Below, in pieces: positions 36,155 to 47,926 of a stretch of DNA of 64,000 nucleotides. The stretch spans positions 26,784,001 through 26,848,000 of the forward strand of contig NC_046679.1 in assembly GCF_009870125.1 (NCBI RefSeq), given 5' to 3'. The first letter of the stretch is position 1. Every line of letters begins with the position of its first letter. This DNA is from Drosophila pseudoobscura (Eukaryota; Arthropoda; Insecta; Diptera; Drosophilidae). Both the position numbers and the translations under genes were made by a program. The notes below the pieces were generated by a model. The model saw nothing but the letters and a program-made list of their open reading frames with translations, did no database searches and was not told where the DNA came from.

Positions 36155-39100
36155 ATGGAAGGAATGGACCTGTGGACGTCCATGTTCTCGGCAGACTTCG
36201 AGGAGGGGGAGGAGGAGATTGAGCAATATGCGAATGAAAACGGTCTGGACAGCAATCCCGCCGGCGACAGTGACGACATTCTGCCCGAGGGCGATGGCGA
36301 CGACGAGGACGAAGAAAACGAGGAGGAGGACGACGATGATGATGATAATGATGTGGAGGATGATGCGGAGGAGGAGACCGGCCGTGACAGTGGGAAAACA
36401 AAAGAGCCCGATCAGGATGATGATGCCATATTTCAGTTCGATCTGGAGCCGATTGTAGTCATTGGAGAGCCACAGGCTCAGCCACCGTTGCTGGCGCCTC
36501 CGGGTCCACTTGGCGCGCCGCCTGTGCGTCCCATGCATCGGCACTCACTGCCCAGGGCCAGCCAGGGTCGGCCCAAGGAGGGGCGTCTTTCGGGCGTGCT
36601 CACGCGGCCCACCACCTCGCAGATCAATGCAACAGATGCGAACGGGATTCCCATCAACTATGAGCTGGGCGTCATCTACATCTGCCCCGCGTGCGGAGCG
36701 GAATTCCGGCAGCAGGATCTCTGGAAACGCCACATGAACCAGATGCACCAGTTCAACACGCGCCGCGGCCTCAACTTCATGGCCATGGACAAGCTCTATC
36801 ATCGGTGCCTGGAGTGCAACAAGCGCATCGCCATGCATAGCCGGGAGAACCTGCTGAAGCACAAGTTCACCCATCTGCCGTTCAGGTGCACCAAGTGCTA
36901 CATCTGCAAACGGGAGTACAAATACAGGTGAGTGAGAACCTCCAAGGATTCAGCTTACTTATGCAGAAATTCTTTGCAGACAAGACCTGATGGTCCACCT
37001 GAGGATGGTCCATTGCGACGAGGTGGTGGCCATGATGCGGGAGGGCTTCAACTTGGCGGGCCGCAAGACGCGGGTGCGGGAGCCGCGCACAGAACAAATG
37101 CAACGCAAGGACCCGTTCCCGGAAGAGGATGAAGAGCGGAACGATCTTCTCGAGCCGGAGACTGAGACTGTGCCACCTATGCTGGAAGAGGAAGCCCCGC
37201 CGAAGCGCAGGAAGAAGCGCTACCAAGGAGGTCCCTCCGGCGATGGAGGTGCGGATCTTTGCGAGGATTACATCCACTACATGTGCCCCGATTGCGGCAC
37301 GGAGTGCGACACGCACGCCCAGTGGAGTCAGCACATCGAGTTTGTCCATGACTACGTCAGTCGCAGGGGGCTCAACTTCATCAGCGTGGACATGCAGATG
37401 CAGTGCCTCGAATGCAAGAAGGTGAGTTAGGTGCTTAGTCCTGGAGATTGCCCCTCTCAAAGAGCTGCCCCTTTCCGCAGATTGTCATCCCCAACACCAT
37501 TAAGACGCTGCGGGCGCACAAGTTCACGCATCTGTCGCAGCCCGAGTGGCTCCGCTGCAAGCTGTGCTACAAGGGCTACACGGAGCACCACGAGCTGGTC
37601 AGTCATCTGCTGAAGCAGCACCACCTGGAGTCGCTGATGCCCGAGGATTCGCCGGATCCATCACCCGTCAAAAAGACAGACGGAGGCGACGACTGGGAGG
37701 ACAATGGAAATGGGAGCGTCTTCGATGACGTGTCACCGCACTTTGAAGATGTCCCGCGGCGGGGAGGCCGTATCGGGAGCGATGACATGTATGAGCCCCA
37801 CATCGACTACCTGTGTCCGCAGTGCGGCAAGGAATTCATCGAGAAGAAGCACTGGCGCACCCATGTGGTGCAGGTGCACGGCATGAACGACGTGACGAAG
37901 CTCAACTTTGAGATAATCAACGATCGCCAGCTGAAGTGCACGGAATGCGCCAAGATCATAACGAACGCCTACGGCATACAGAATGCCCAGCAGCACAGGA
38001 TCACGCACCTGCCATTCAAGGCGTATGCCAGGTGCCGCAAATGCCACAAGTCTTACACGGACCGCAAGGGTCTGGTCAAGCACCTGGCCACCTACCACCG
38101 TGTGGGCTACGTGCCGCGCAAAACCCTGAAAAGAGGCGGACGACCAGCCGCGCCGTTTGCGTCGCCCAAGCAGCAGCGCAGACAAATTGTGACCTTGGGA
38201 AAAGAGACCTACGAGATCATCTTCCTGGACGAAGAGCTGATGCACTCAAGTGTCGACGAGGAGAACGACTTCGGAGAGCAGATGCAGATGGCGGATGAGG
38301 AGGACTTGCCCACTGTCAGTGCTGGCGTACTGCCGCCCAGCCCGAATCGCTACAAGTGCGTGGAATGCGGAACGCTGTTCCCCACCCAAGTGGCTCTCAA
38401 GTTGCACATCAGCGAGGCACATACGTTCCGGGACCCCCCTCAGTACGGGGGATCCAAGAAGCTGGACAAATCCCAGGGCAAAGAGGAGTCGCCCAAGAAG
38501 AGGAGACTAGGAGCGGGTCCAGCAGCAGCACTGACACCATCATCTTCGCCAGCGGCCACAAGCACCCCATCATCGGGCACCGTAGAGCAGAACTACATAT
38601 TTCTGTGCCCCTCGTGCGGCGAGGAGTACAAGACGCAGTTCGAATGGCGCCGCCACATCAACGAGGCCCACAACTTTGACAAGCGGCAGTATCTGAATAT
38701 GCGCCAACTCGACAAGTACCGATACCAGTGCACCCAGTGCAACGACATTGTGTGCAACTCCAAGTTGAAGGGGCTGCAGGACCACCACTTTCGCCATCTG
38801 CCCTTCCGCCTGTACCTCAAGTGCCTCGTGTGCGGCACCTGCTACAACCACAAGCCCAACATTGCCGCTCATCTGAGGACGCGGCACAACATCTACGAGC
38901 GCGAAACGCCCTGGCGGGAGCTACAGACCAAGCCCCAGTACTCTTATGTTCAGTCCAAGGAAAAGGACAGGGACACGGCCGTCAAGAGCAGGCCGCAATC
39001 ACCCTCGCATGCAGTTGTGCCCTCCTCATCAGGCTCATCCAGTACCAGCAGTCGCCCACTCTGGCCACAGTCCGAGAAGCGTCCGACACGGCCGGCCGGT

Positions 39101-40087
39101 CTCAACACCCTGGAGGACAGCATCTCGTACCACAATGCGGTGGACATGGACTTCATCACCTACTACTGCCCCAAGTGCAACAAGAACTTCGACTCGCACG
39201 CCTTCTGGCGCAAGCACATCGTGGAGCACCACAACTTCAACAGCCGCGAGGGCCTGAACTTCCGGCAGATCGACATCCACCACTACTTATGCCTGGAGTG
39301 CTACAAGCGTGTCACCGTCACCCATACCAAGGGCGCCATCGGGCAGCTCCAGTCGCACAAGTTCCGCCACCTGCCCTACCGCTCCTTCAAGTGTCTCACC
39401 TGCAACGGAGAGTTTGTGCGCAAGCAGATGTTCTTCAAGCATCTCAATCGGGACACCAATCGGTGCGATAACAAGCCCAGCGCCGCAGAGGTGTTTGATG
39501 ACGAGGAGCAGGACGCGATTGGCGTCACCGCCGCGGAAGATGAAGACGTTGAAGCCTCTGCCTATCGACTGATGTGCCCCCAGTGCGGCGACGACTTCAC
39601 CACCTCCAACCAGGCGGTGTGGCACAACCACCTCAACGTCTCGCACGGCCTGGACAAGCAGCTTCTGCACATTCGGAAGGTAGGCGAGGGGCTCTACCGC
39701 TGCCACGACTGCAACGAGGAGTTGGCTACGAAGAGCAGGCGGGTCCTGCAGCAGCACCGCTTCAAGCATATGCCCCATTCCGGCTACATTCGTTGCCAAC
39801 TTTGCGAGAGCGGGACGGATGAGAAGGCGGCTGAAGTGCACAGCATGCGGGAGCTGCATCAGCACATCCGCGAGCACCATCCGGCAGTGGACGAGAGCGA
39901 CGAGAGGATGCTGAAGGTGCGCCAGCTAATGGACGAGGAGGAGACCGACGAGGACCGTCAGCCAACAGCAAACAGTGACAATGAATCAGGCTCGACGCCA
40001 AACAATGGTCCATATATGCCGCTACCGCCGCATTTACTGGACGAGGTGGAGGATTTGGATTTCGAGGATCAGTATCTGCTGGGATAG
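36155..40087 (+). CDS. Large C2H2 zinc-finger protein with six repeated three-finger modules
   Basis: Three exons (36155-36927, 36980-37421, 37481-40087) give about 1273 residues. The N-terminus is acidic (about 45-95, Asp/Glu runs). Six modules begin near residues 177, 358, 515, 779, 965 and 1101. Each has a C2H2 finger of the form CPxCGxEF..W..H....H, a central CxEC...H-x-F-x-HLP segment introduced by LNF/LNM, and a second C2H2 finger ending HL...H. A lone finger (YKCVECGTLF) sits near 695. Basic and Ser/Pro-rich linkers separate the modules, and the C-terminus is acidic. It is presumably a nuclear DNA- or RNA-binding regulator; no ZAD, BTB or KRAB domain is visible. I cannot name the orthologue with confidence. 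Confidence 0.9.
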
Positions 40088-42009
40088 GGTGCCCACCCCA
40101 CTCACACCTGCCACCTCCCATTCCCAGTATCCACAATAACGTGTACTTCCAGTGGTCAACCCAATAATCGAGTCTCTCTAAAGGACTGAGAATGAGATTA
40201 AGCAAAAAGTATTCTTAGACATTAGCCATTAGACACCGTATAACACCTAGCTTCCACTCATACTCATAGCTAGTTTTTAAGTTTTGAGACACCCTCTCTC
40301 ATTTTAGTAGCTGTAAGCCGTAAAATCTATTTATTGGAACCCTCGCGGATATCGACCACGCGCCCATAGACTCCACCAGATTTCAATGATATTTTCAAGA
40401 CTACACAATAATTTAACTATATTTATGCGCTTTCAGTGAGGTAGCCGCAGGCCGAGCTGAAAACTTATTTAAGAGCACTGGTTCAAGTGCGCACTTTGCT
40501 GAAAACTTTGAAGGCTCGCCCATGGCACCTGTGCTTTTTTATATCGATCAAGCATGTTTGTCTTTATCAGCAAGCCATATGATATGATACAGCGATGGGC
40601 TATGTACAAATCGGAAGTTTTAATGTGACTATCTTAAAACAATGTAGAAGTTTTTTTTATATAGATACAGATGTTGGATCACCCGATTACGACAAATGAT
40701 TGGCAAGATCATAAAAGAAATCTATGTGCAGAGTTTCCGAAGGTAGGCGGGAATACTGAGGGGAGGTTGAAGTACGCAAAATATGCGTTGTGAGGAGCCC
40801 AAGGGCGGAATGCCGGCGGCGACGGCACAGCTATCAGATCATATTTCAACTCAGCCGACAGTATGTGCACCCTCAGCTTGGCTGAGCTCAGATCGAAATT
40901 TTGAAAGCTCCTCTTTCAGCTAGAGTGTGCGCGGGACTCCCAATGTAGATGAAAGCTTGAGCATGTGAGATGCACTCCTTCTGGGTTATCTCTCTGCTCG
41001 AATAATGTTAATAAATAAGAAATTCCTTTCGAGAACTAATCGACTTACATATGCATGTGTTTCTATGGGAATGATGGTTTGTGATTATGATATATAGATT
41101 TCTCTCGGCACTTTGGCTTTGAAAATAACACAAATATTGAACAATCAACTTTTGGCTGAGCAAATCTTTAAAATATATCATTTCGTTTGGTATAGATATG
41201 CTCATGTCCTATTTGGTCGGAATTGTGGGTATTTTTCATTTAAAATTAACATTTTCTCCTTTCCCCTATTTCTCGGCTTTATATCGATCCATGGAGCTAC
41301 ACGGCTGGTGCGTCGGGCGTCATTTTATCAGAAGGATTATAAGAAAAATGCATTAACTGGGAAAATCGTGTTAGGGTTTATATATATATATTAGTCATAA
41401 ACTTTCATTTCAATTTTGTCTAAACCCGCCACAAGCCGCAGCAGGCTGCAGGCAGAGCTGCATACGGGTCAAATTAGTGAAAAATCGTAGTAGTAGAACT
41501 GTGCGGCTCATACAATATGTGGACCAGACCATACTCGTTGGAGCTGCCTGGGAAACGGTGGCCGTGTCTCGTGGGGGATGATTATAATACGATATGTACG
41601 GGGTACTCAAACTAGGCTAATAATAATAAATAATAATTATAATAAATACTTTTGAAAAGCATAAACAATTGCACGCTCGTAATAATTGCAACTAAATGAT
41701 AACGATAATACGATTTCGAATACAGATACGAATCAACAGAATTGACTTAAAATTAAACAAACTGATTGGAATGGAATATTATCTCCGTAATTGACCGACA
41801 TCCTGGTCACTCTCCTGCCTCCTGCCACCTCTCCTTCACTCCACATCCACTTTGTGCACGACGCTCATCCTATTCGACATTAAATGTAAAAAATCCATGC
41901 AAATATGCGATGTGTGTTTTTAGTAACAATTGGTTGCCGCCCATTTGCTGCAGCAGTCTATGTGCTTGCTTGGCCTCGTGCTCCTGATCGTGCTCGTGAT
42001 CCAAATCCC
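40088..42009. other. 3' untranslated and intergenic sequence between zinc-finger gene and whacked
   Basis: The two genes converge here. The sequence is AT-rich with several possible polyadenylation words, including AATAAA near 41634. One AT-rich plus frame (about 41113-41394) lacks coding character. No RNA gene was recognised. Confidence 0.5.
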
Positions 42010-43231
42010 TCACAATGTGGGCATGTTGCGCCGACCGTTACTGTTGCTGGGCCCCGAATCGTTCGGATTCCCATCCTGTTGGGCCTTCTGCTTGGCCCGG
42101 CGCGCCTTCTGGCGCGTATGCTCTATTTGAAAGTCCTCCACGCGCAGATTGAGCCGCATCATGTTGTTAATGATGAACTCCTCCTCCAGGATGTGTTCCG
42201 GGGGGGAGCGCATCACTGCCAGGGTCTCGCAGAGGCCAGTGCAGGTCTTGCGCACTTTGTGCCGACTGAGCGAGGCGCCGATTATGACCAGGGCCACCTT
42301 GAAGATTACCCGAATGCCCTCGGCCAGGAAGCAGTCCCACACGCGCAGCAGCGTCTCCCAGGGCAGGGTGCGAGTCATGCCGCAGAGGAACCAGTCGGTC
42401 ATGTACAGCAGCGGCTCTACTTTGTGCTTCTGCAGATGGCGATACACTGGCGGGCAGGTCTTCTTCAGCAGGCCCTCCAGTATGCCCGCGTCGTTCTGTA
42501 TCACCTCCAGGCCAGGTATGAAATAGTCCTGCAGGTAACTGCAAAGATCATCGGTTAATACAGAGCAAATCTTGGAAATAGATGGACCTACACATCACAC
42601 ACGCTCACAAACACCCAAAAGGCGTCCTCTGCTGGCAGGTGCATCAATAGGAAAGCAGCTATCGGTGCCTGCGCTTGACAGAATCCCACCTTGGGGTTGT
42701 ATATGGAGTAAGCCTTCAGCACGTTGAAGAGCTCTATTTGGCCGACTTTCTGTTCGTCGAGGAACATTTCGTGGAACGGAAACTGACGGTGTTTGTCCTT
42801 CTTGATCTCCTCTATGGTCGCCGGATTGCCGGGCTTCTCCAGCAGCTCTTCATAGACATTTGGATTCTTTTTTTTGAGCAGATATGCTCCGGATAAATAG
42901 AACCAGGCCTTGGGCCGCACCGACTTGGGTATGCCCTTGCGACATCGATCACGAATCTGTTAAAATACAGTAGATTATTATAGGAATGTAGAGGAATGGA
43001 GTAAAGGATATCTATCTATCTCACCTTTTTGTAGTTCTTCGACATGTAGATGGACCAATTTTCGATCATGTATAGCCATTTCTTCTCGCGGGCTATAATC
43101 TGGGCCTTGGACAGGGGCTCTTTGGGTTTATCTGTGCGCTGGAAGCCGCCGTAGAAGCCATTGCGATCCGGGCAGCTGGAGACGGTCGAGCACAGTGAGA
43201 TGGTGTCCAGTGAGCGCGGTGCCGTGGCCAT
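42010..43231 (-). CDS. wkd: Whacked, TBC1D10-type Rab GTPase-activating protein
   Basis: TBC proteins of the TBC1D10 group speed GTP hydrolysis by Rab35-like GTPases. Fly whacked acts with Rab35 in seamless tracheal tube growth. Exons 43231-43025, 42956-42592 and 42538-42010 join in frame to 366 residues, starting MATAPRSLDTIS. The TBC domain begins near residue 78 (KGIPKSVRPKAWFYLSG). It has the arginine-finger motif IKKDKHRQF (about 121-129) and the glutamine-finger region GFCQAQAP (about 160), so the protein looks catalytically competent. The tail is basic and rich in Lys, Arg and Gln (RQKARRAKQKAQQ). The second donor is GATGT|GTAGGT; splicing elsewhere would introduce a stop. An upstream in-frame exon may extend the N-terminus (43656-43727). 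Confidence 0.92.
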
Positions 43232-43655
43232 CGCCAACGCCAACTCTCCTGCCGCAACGACAGCAAACTGAAGGCACAGAAAGTACAAGTATTACATCAA
43301 AGTACGCCCACTAAATGGATTGGCTCCACAACCATCCATTATGTATGCAAATTCAAAGGGAGAGGGACGGGACTGCGAGAGGGACAGATAGAACCACTGG
43401 TAATTTGCATTATCGTTATTATTGTTATTGTACCTATAAGCACTCGCAACTGGGATGATACAAAGTGCGCAAAGGGCCCCCCATGGCTCTGAACAAAAAT
43501 TACTCATTTCCATTTCCATTCTCGACAGAATTTGGGCAATCTTGGGACGGCGGTCCCACTCTTATCACAGCTCACAGCAATATTATCAACATTAGATTGG
43601 GGGCAACTCAAGGAGATACCATTAAGAGATGGCCGTGGAACCATGAAAGTCACAC

Positions 43656-43727
43656 CTTGTCATCCTTGGGGATCAGCTCCAAGCAGTCGATGCTGTGACG
43701 GTAGTGCGAGAAAAATAGGGAAGGCAT
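43656..43727 (-). CDS. wkd: Possible alternative first coding exon of whacked
   Basis: A 24-codon frame starts MPSLFFSHYRHSIDC and ends ...LIPKDDK at a donor AAG|GTGTGA, phase 0. Joined to an acceptor CTTCAG at 43272 (TTT GCT GTC ...), it runs in frame through about 13 codons into the MATAPRSL start. A minus-strand TATAAA (43787-43782) lies 55 bp upstream of the ATG, a sensible promoter distance. Frame, donor, acceptor and TATA agree, but homology is not known to me. Confidence 0.4.
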
Positions 43728-43781
43728 GGCCCACAGCCAGCCGAGAAACCGACTATGCGGAAAAATGTGCCTCAACGCTGG

Positions 43782-43787
43782 TTTATA
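43782..43787 (-). promoter_or_regulatory. TATA box, candidate whacked promoter
   Basis: TATAAA reads on the minus strand, about 55 bp upstream of the ATG at 43727. Transcription would start near 43755. Confidence 0.35.
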
Positions 43788-43789
43788 GG

Positions 43790-44869
43790 AGCTGCCAGTG
43801 CCCGTCCCGTATCTTGGATAAACAGCTGTTAATTGGTTCCTTAATCGAACCATTACTAAGCCACTTGCTGCAGAAGTCTTCCGATTCCAAAAGTGAAAGC
43901 ACAGCTCAGCACAGCACAGCCCAGAAAGGGAATCGTATCGGATTGTGGGCCTTTCAGTTTCGCCCCTCCATGCCCCCCCTGCCTAATGAGAGAATCGCAA
44001 GTGCAGCAACTGCAAGTAATTGAGGCAACTGGGCCGTGCCTGCGCCTCGCACTCGAATAAACAGCTGGGGGAAAAAACGAACGAAAGATCGGAGAAAATC
44101 AGAGTGCAAAGAAAATTAGTTACTTTTCCGCTGATTGCCGCAGCGACAACCGACCTCGGGCAATCGGAATTAGAACCTTATCTGCGGACTGCGGGACGAG
44201 TCATAAAACATGATCGTATTTGGCACAAGCAAACTGAAATGTTTCCGTGCCTCAAGCCGCAATGACAACACGTCATAACGCCTTGGGGCATGGCCACCCA
44301 CCCACCCACTAAAACTTTTGGGTTGGCTGCCAGTGGCTGCCATTTTCCCAAAATCTAATAACATCAGGCATGCCCGATCCTCGAGTCGCATTTTGGTATC
44401 CACTCTTCATCTCACACATTTGTATTTCTCAACAGAACATGTACATAGCCATTGCGAAAGCCCTCTCTGGAAAGCGACACATTGCTTTGATTTTGCCTAC
44501 GCGCCCCGAAAACAAGTGTCTCTGTGTGCGCGGTGGAGCCCTCGCATAGACACATGTACCGTGATTCTCCGCTTAGCTGTGTGTGCGACACAATACATAC
44601 CAATTGTTATTATTAACCAACGCCTCCGTCCCGTCCGCCCCCACATACGTCGTGTAAACTTTTTGCCTCACCTTTTGCTACGCTGTTCTCGTGCTGCTGC
44701 TGCTGCTGCTCCTGCTGTGGTCGTGCAATGCGCAATATGTAGGGCTGTCCGCGTAGCTTTCTTTTCATAAAGTCTTGCACATTCGGGTTATTAGTTTTCG
44801 CATACACTGCGCCCGCACAATGTGTAAAATTATTGTTATGATTAACTTTGCTCTTGGCCACCCCTTCCG
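43790..44869. other. Upstream region of whacked
   Basis: No convincing exon is present. A minus-strand frame from about 44861 lacks an ATG at its start and runs into a CAG repeat (44691-44715). It could be untranslated leader of a whacked transcript begun at the Motif 1 sites near 44.9-45.1 kb. Confidence 0.4.
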
Positions 44870-45271
44870 CCCCCAGAGAAATCAGGTGTGCAGTGTGACC
44901 TAATCGATCGAGTATACGGTCTGACCGTCAGAAATATACCGAAACATACCGAAGCGGATCAAATATACCATTGTATAGCGGTATATACCCTCATCTCGGC
45001 TTCGACTTCACAACATACCGAAAAGTATAAAAATACCGTAAATGGAACAACAACAAAAATAAAATACTATTATTTTACATTTTACATTTACACCCCCGGA
45101 GAAATCAGGTGTGCAGTGTGACCCTATCGATCGAGTATACGGTCTGACCCTCAGAAACATACCGTAATATACCAAGGAAAACGGAACAAATATACCATTG
45201 TATAGCGGTTTCGACTTCACAACATACCGAAAAGTATATAATACCGTAAATAAAATACTATTATTTACATT
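44870..45271. repeat. Tandem duplication of a Motif 1/ATATACC module
   Basis: Copy A (44870-45082) and copy B (45093-45271) share CCCCC(A/G)GAGAAATCAGG, CAGTGTGACC (Motif 1 on the minus strand, 44891-44900 and 45114-45123), TATCGATCGAGTATACGG-type sequence, several ATATACC words and AAAATACTATTATTT. Copy B lacks about 30 bp present in A. The block ends just beyond the stop of the first PIG-N-like gene. Orientation of both Motif 1 sites would drive leftward transcription, towards whacked. Confidence 0.8.
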
Positions 45272-45276
45272 GCGAG

Positions 45277-47926
45277 CTAAGCGCTAAGATTTAAGTTTTG
45301 TTTTACGAGGGGAGGCGCATTCGAGAGCTGGGAGATCCACTTGTTGCCCACCTTCGAGTTGGCCAGGCGCCACAGCTGGAGCCACAGGAAAGGAAACACC
45401 TGCACCACGGCAAGGGCCGCGACACTGCTGACGATTTTCCGCCCGGAACCGTGATTGACGACGCACAACAGGAGCCCGACGGACATGGTGCTACACATGA
45501 ACATCAGCCAGGCAAAGATCTGGCGTTCCTGGGACCACACATCTTTATAGGCATCTCCCAGGATGCAGAGCATGAGGAACCAGGGCAGCAGGAGCTTCAA
45601 CGCCATCACCAGGCCACCGGTCCAGATTGTGTAGCCGAAACAGGTTTCGTTCAGGATCCGGGGAAAGTCCACAACCAAAGCAGGAATGCTGCCTGACACG
45701 AAGATGGAGTACAAGCTGTACACCAGTATGTACATGGCAGTCGGCCTTGGTTTGATGCAATGTATGTCGGTGCTCCTCTGTCTCAGTTGCAGTCCTAGTT
45801 TCAGTTCCATCGCAAGCATCTGAATAACCAGCGTCTCGTACGATGTGCAGGTCAGTGTGTAGAGCGTGCTCAGGTTGAAGATGACCAGCTCTATGATCTG
45901 GACACTGCGTCGTTGAAGATATGCGATATGGAAGAAGTACGCCCACGACGCCAGAACCATCATCCAGGGCGCCGGAGCAACTGCAACATGAACGAAGGCG
46001 GCCAGCAGTATAGCGCCATTAATCATCCAAGGCATCCCATTGGGGCAGACACCAAATGCCAGGGGGCGCACAAATGTGAGCGGAATGCTGATCAGTAGAA
46101 TATAGCGTTCCGAGCAGCCAATGGATTCGGGAAGAACGGAGATGTATGCGAGTCCTAGGAGCAGCAGCATCCACAGATAGAACTGGGGGCCGCGCACTCG
46201 AAAGGCACTCCGAGTGCTGTAGCAGGCGAAACTCAGGTATCCCAGGGCCATGATGTATCGTCGAAAGAAGCCACCGAGGCAGATCAGTGCTAGCACCAGA
46301 GGCAACAGCAAGCCGCAGATGGTCACCATATTGCCACTCCTTTTCAGTGTTTTCAGTGCCAGGACCCACACGAGGGCGGGCAGCAGGAAAACGGCCTGCA
46401 CCAGCGAGGGGACTCTTTGGAGATACATGAGGGCTACGAGGAAGAGCGTGACCGCACGAGAGATGATGGTGGATCCCCACAGGCAGTCGGAAAATCCTTC
46501 CGAAATCTCATCAGAGTCGCTCGACTGTCCTGGTCTCTCCAAATGACAGCGCAAGCAATAAACCCATCCGAGCAAAGCACTGGAGGCGGCCACCACGAGG
46601 ACGTAGCGATAGTAATCCATGAAGTAGTCGATGCACTTAACAATCACAGGCATAAAGTTGCTGGTGAACTCCAGCAAGGACCTGAAGCGCTGCTGCTGTT
46701 TCAGGACGTGACTCGACTTCACGAAGCTGTCCATCAGCTTGGTGTTTAGCCAGTGCGCTGGCATTATTCGGGAGAAGAGACCAGACCTGTGGCGCTTCCG
46801 CAGGTGTCGCGCTTGCGCCAGCAATTGGAGCGCGTTCGTGTACATGGCGTGGGCCTCATAGCGTTTGCTAGTCCTGAGGAGACCTCTTGGAAGCTCTCCG
46901 CGATTGTTCGCCGGCGGCGCCTGACCCAGAAGTGCGCTCATCAAGGTTGTCAGCTGAATGGGACTCAGTACATGCAGCGGCAGCCTCATCTTCTGGGCAT
47001 TGACCACAAAGCTGCGGCCTCGAATGGTCGTAAGATGATTAACGCCAGAGCCCCAGAGGAAGAACGGAGCCTCCACGAGGCTATTGCTTTTGTTCGGGCC
47101 TCCTAAGGAGGCAAATGTGTGAGCGAGGCAGATGAAAGCTTTCAGTGAGATCAATCTCACCACAAGAATGTGGAAGTCCAAAGTCGGAGGTCAGCAGATA
47201 GGCTGTTCGTTGGTCTGGAAAACAGTCTTCGAAGCGATTGTACATTTTCCACACACTGCGATCCGTGAACTTGAGATTTTCGCAGGTGGCAGGTGCACCA
47301 CTGGCATCTTCTCCCAACATCAGATGCACGAAGAAGAAGAGGCCTCTGTGCTCCTGCAACTCCTGAGATTCGCTCAACAGAAACAATTCCACGGCCCGAA
47401 TGACCGATTCCTCCATCTCGTTGCAGTTCTTTCGCACGCCCGGCGTGACTTCGGGACTTAGAACTGTAGGCAGGTCGATGTCTGGGAAGCGTTGCTTCAT
47501 ATGGGCCGTGGTCCAGGCATAGCTGTAGGCGCTGCGATTGAAGATCGAGTCAAACGGGGCCGGATTCAGCAGCCAGTTGTGGGCAACCGATGCCGCATCC
47601 TCATAGAAGCCCGCGAAAAGGGCCAAATAGGAAGAGAACTTCGAATCGGTGGGCGCTTCCGCGGGGTGACATATCCCCACTAGACCCTGCTTGTGGAACA
47701 GCTGCCGCAGCAGCGGCAGGTTGTTGCAGTAGTCCTCGAAGAAGGTATTGGCACGAAGCCCTTCCTTGACGAAAACCACCAGACGATCTGCCGGGGCTCG
47801 TTCCTTGAGCGACTCCATCGCCTGCGGCTCCAGGATCCCGATGTCCGTCGCCCGAAAGTACACCACGTAGACGGACGCAAAGAGGAGCAGCTGCACCAGC
47901 GCGTACGTATAGTACGAACGAAACAT
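45277..47926 (-). CDS. PIG-N-like protein A (GPI ethanolamine-phosphate transferase 1 family), degenerate active site
   Basis: PIG-N/Mcd4 adds ethanolamine phosphate to the first mannose of GPI precursors in the ER membrane. Two exons (47926-47161, 47102-45277) give 863 residues: one N-terminal membrane anchor, a lumenal alkaline-phosphatase-type domain (about 40-300) and a long multi-spanning C-terminal half, as in PIG-N (about 930). The core is recognisable: ALFAGFYEDAASVAHNWLLN, PFDSIFNRSAYSY and FFLWGSGV. Metal-ligand motifs are altered: the family's ADGLRAD reads KEGLRAN, DTNGHAH reads DASGAPA, SDHG reads SDFG, and GHPSE reads GPNKS. The Thr of the VPTES nucleophile motif remains (APTDS). 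It is probably catalytically inactive or altered. It is paralogous to the gene at 54.2-57.1 kb. Confidence 0.88.

Noticed and set aside
37733-39880. Long minus-strand frames opposite the zinc-finger gene
   Set aside because: Antisense of a codon-biased exon; no domain or start context.
41113-41394. 93-codon plus-strand frame in the zinc-finger/whacked gap
   Set aside because: AT-rich composition with Phe/Ile/Lys bias, no splice context and no family resemblance.
44613-44861. 82-codon minus-strand frame ending in Gln and Gly runs
   Set aside because: Starts at GTG, not ATG, and runs into a CAG repeat; better explained as leader or intergenic sequence.
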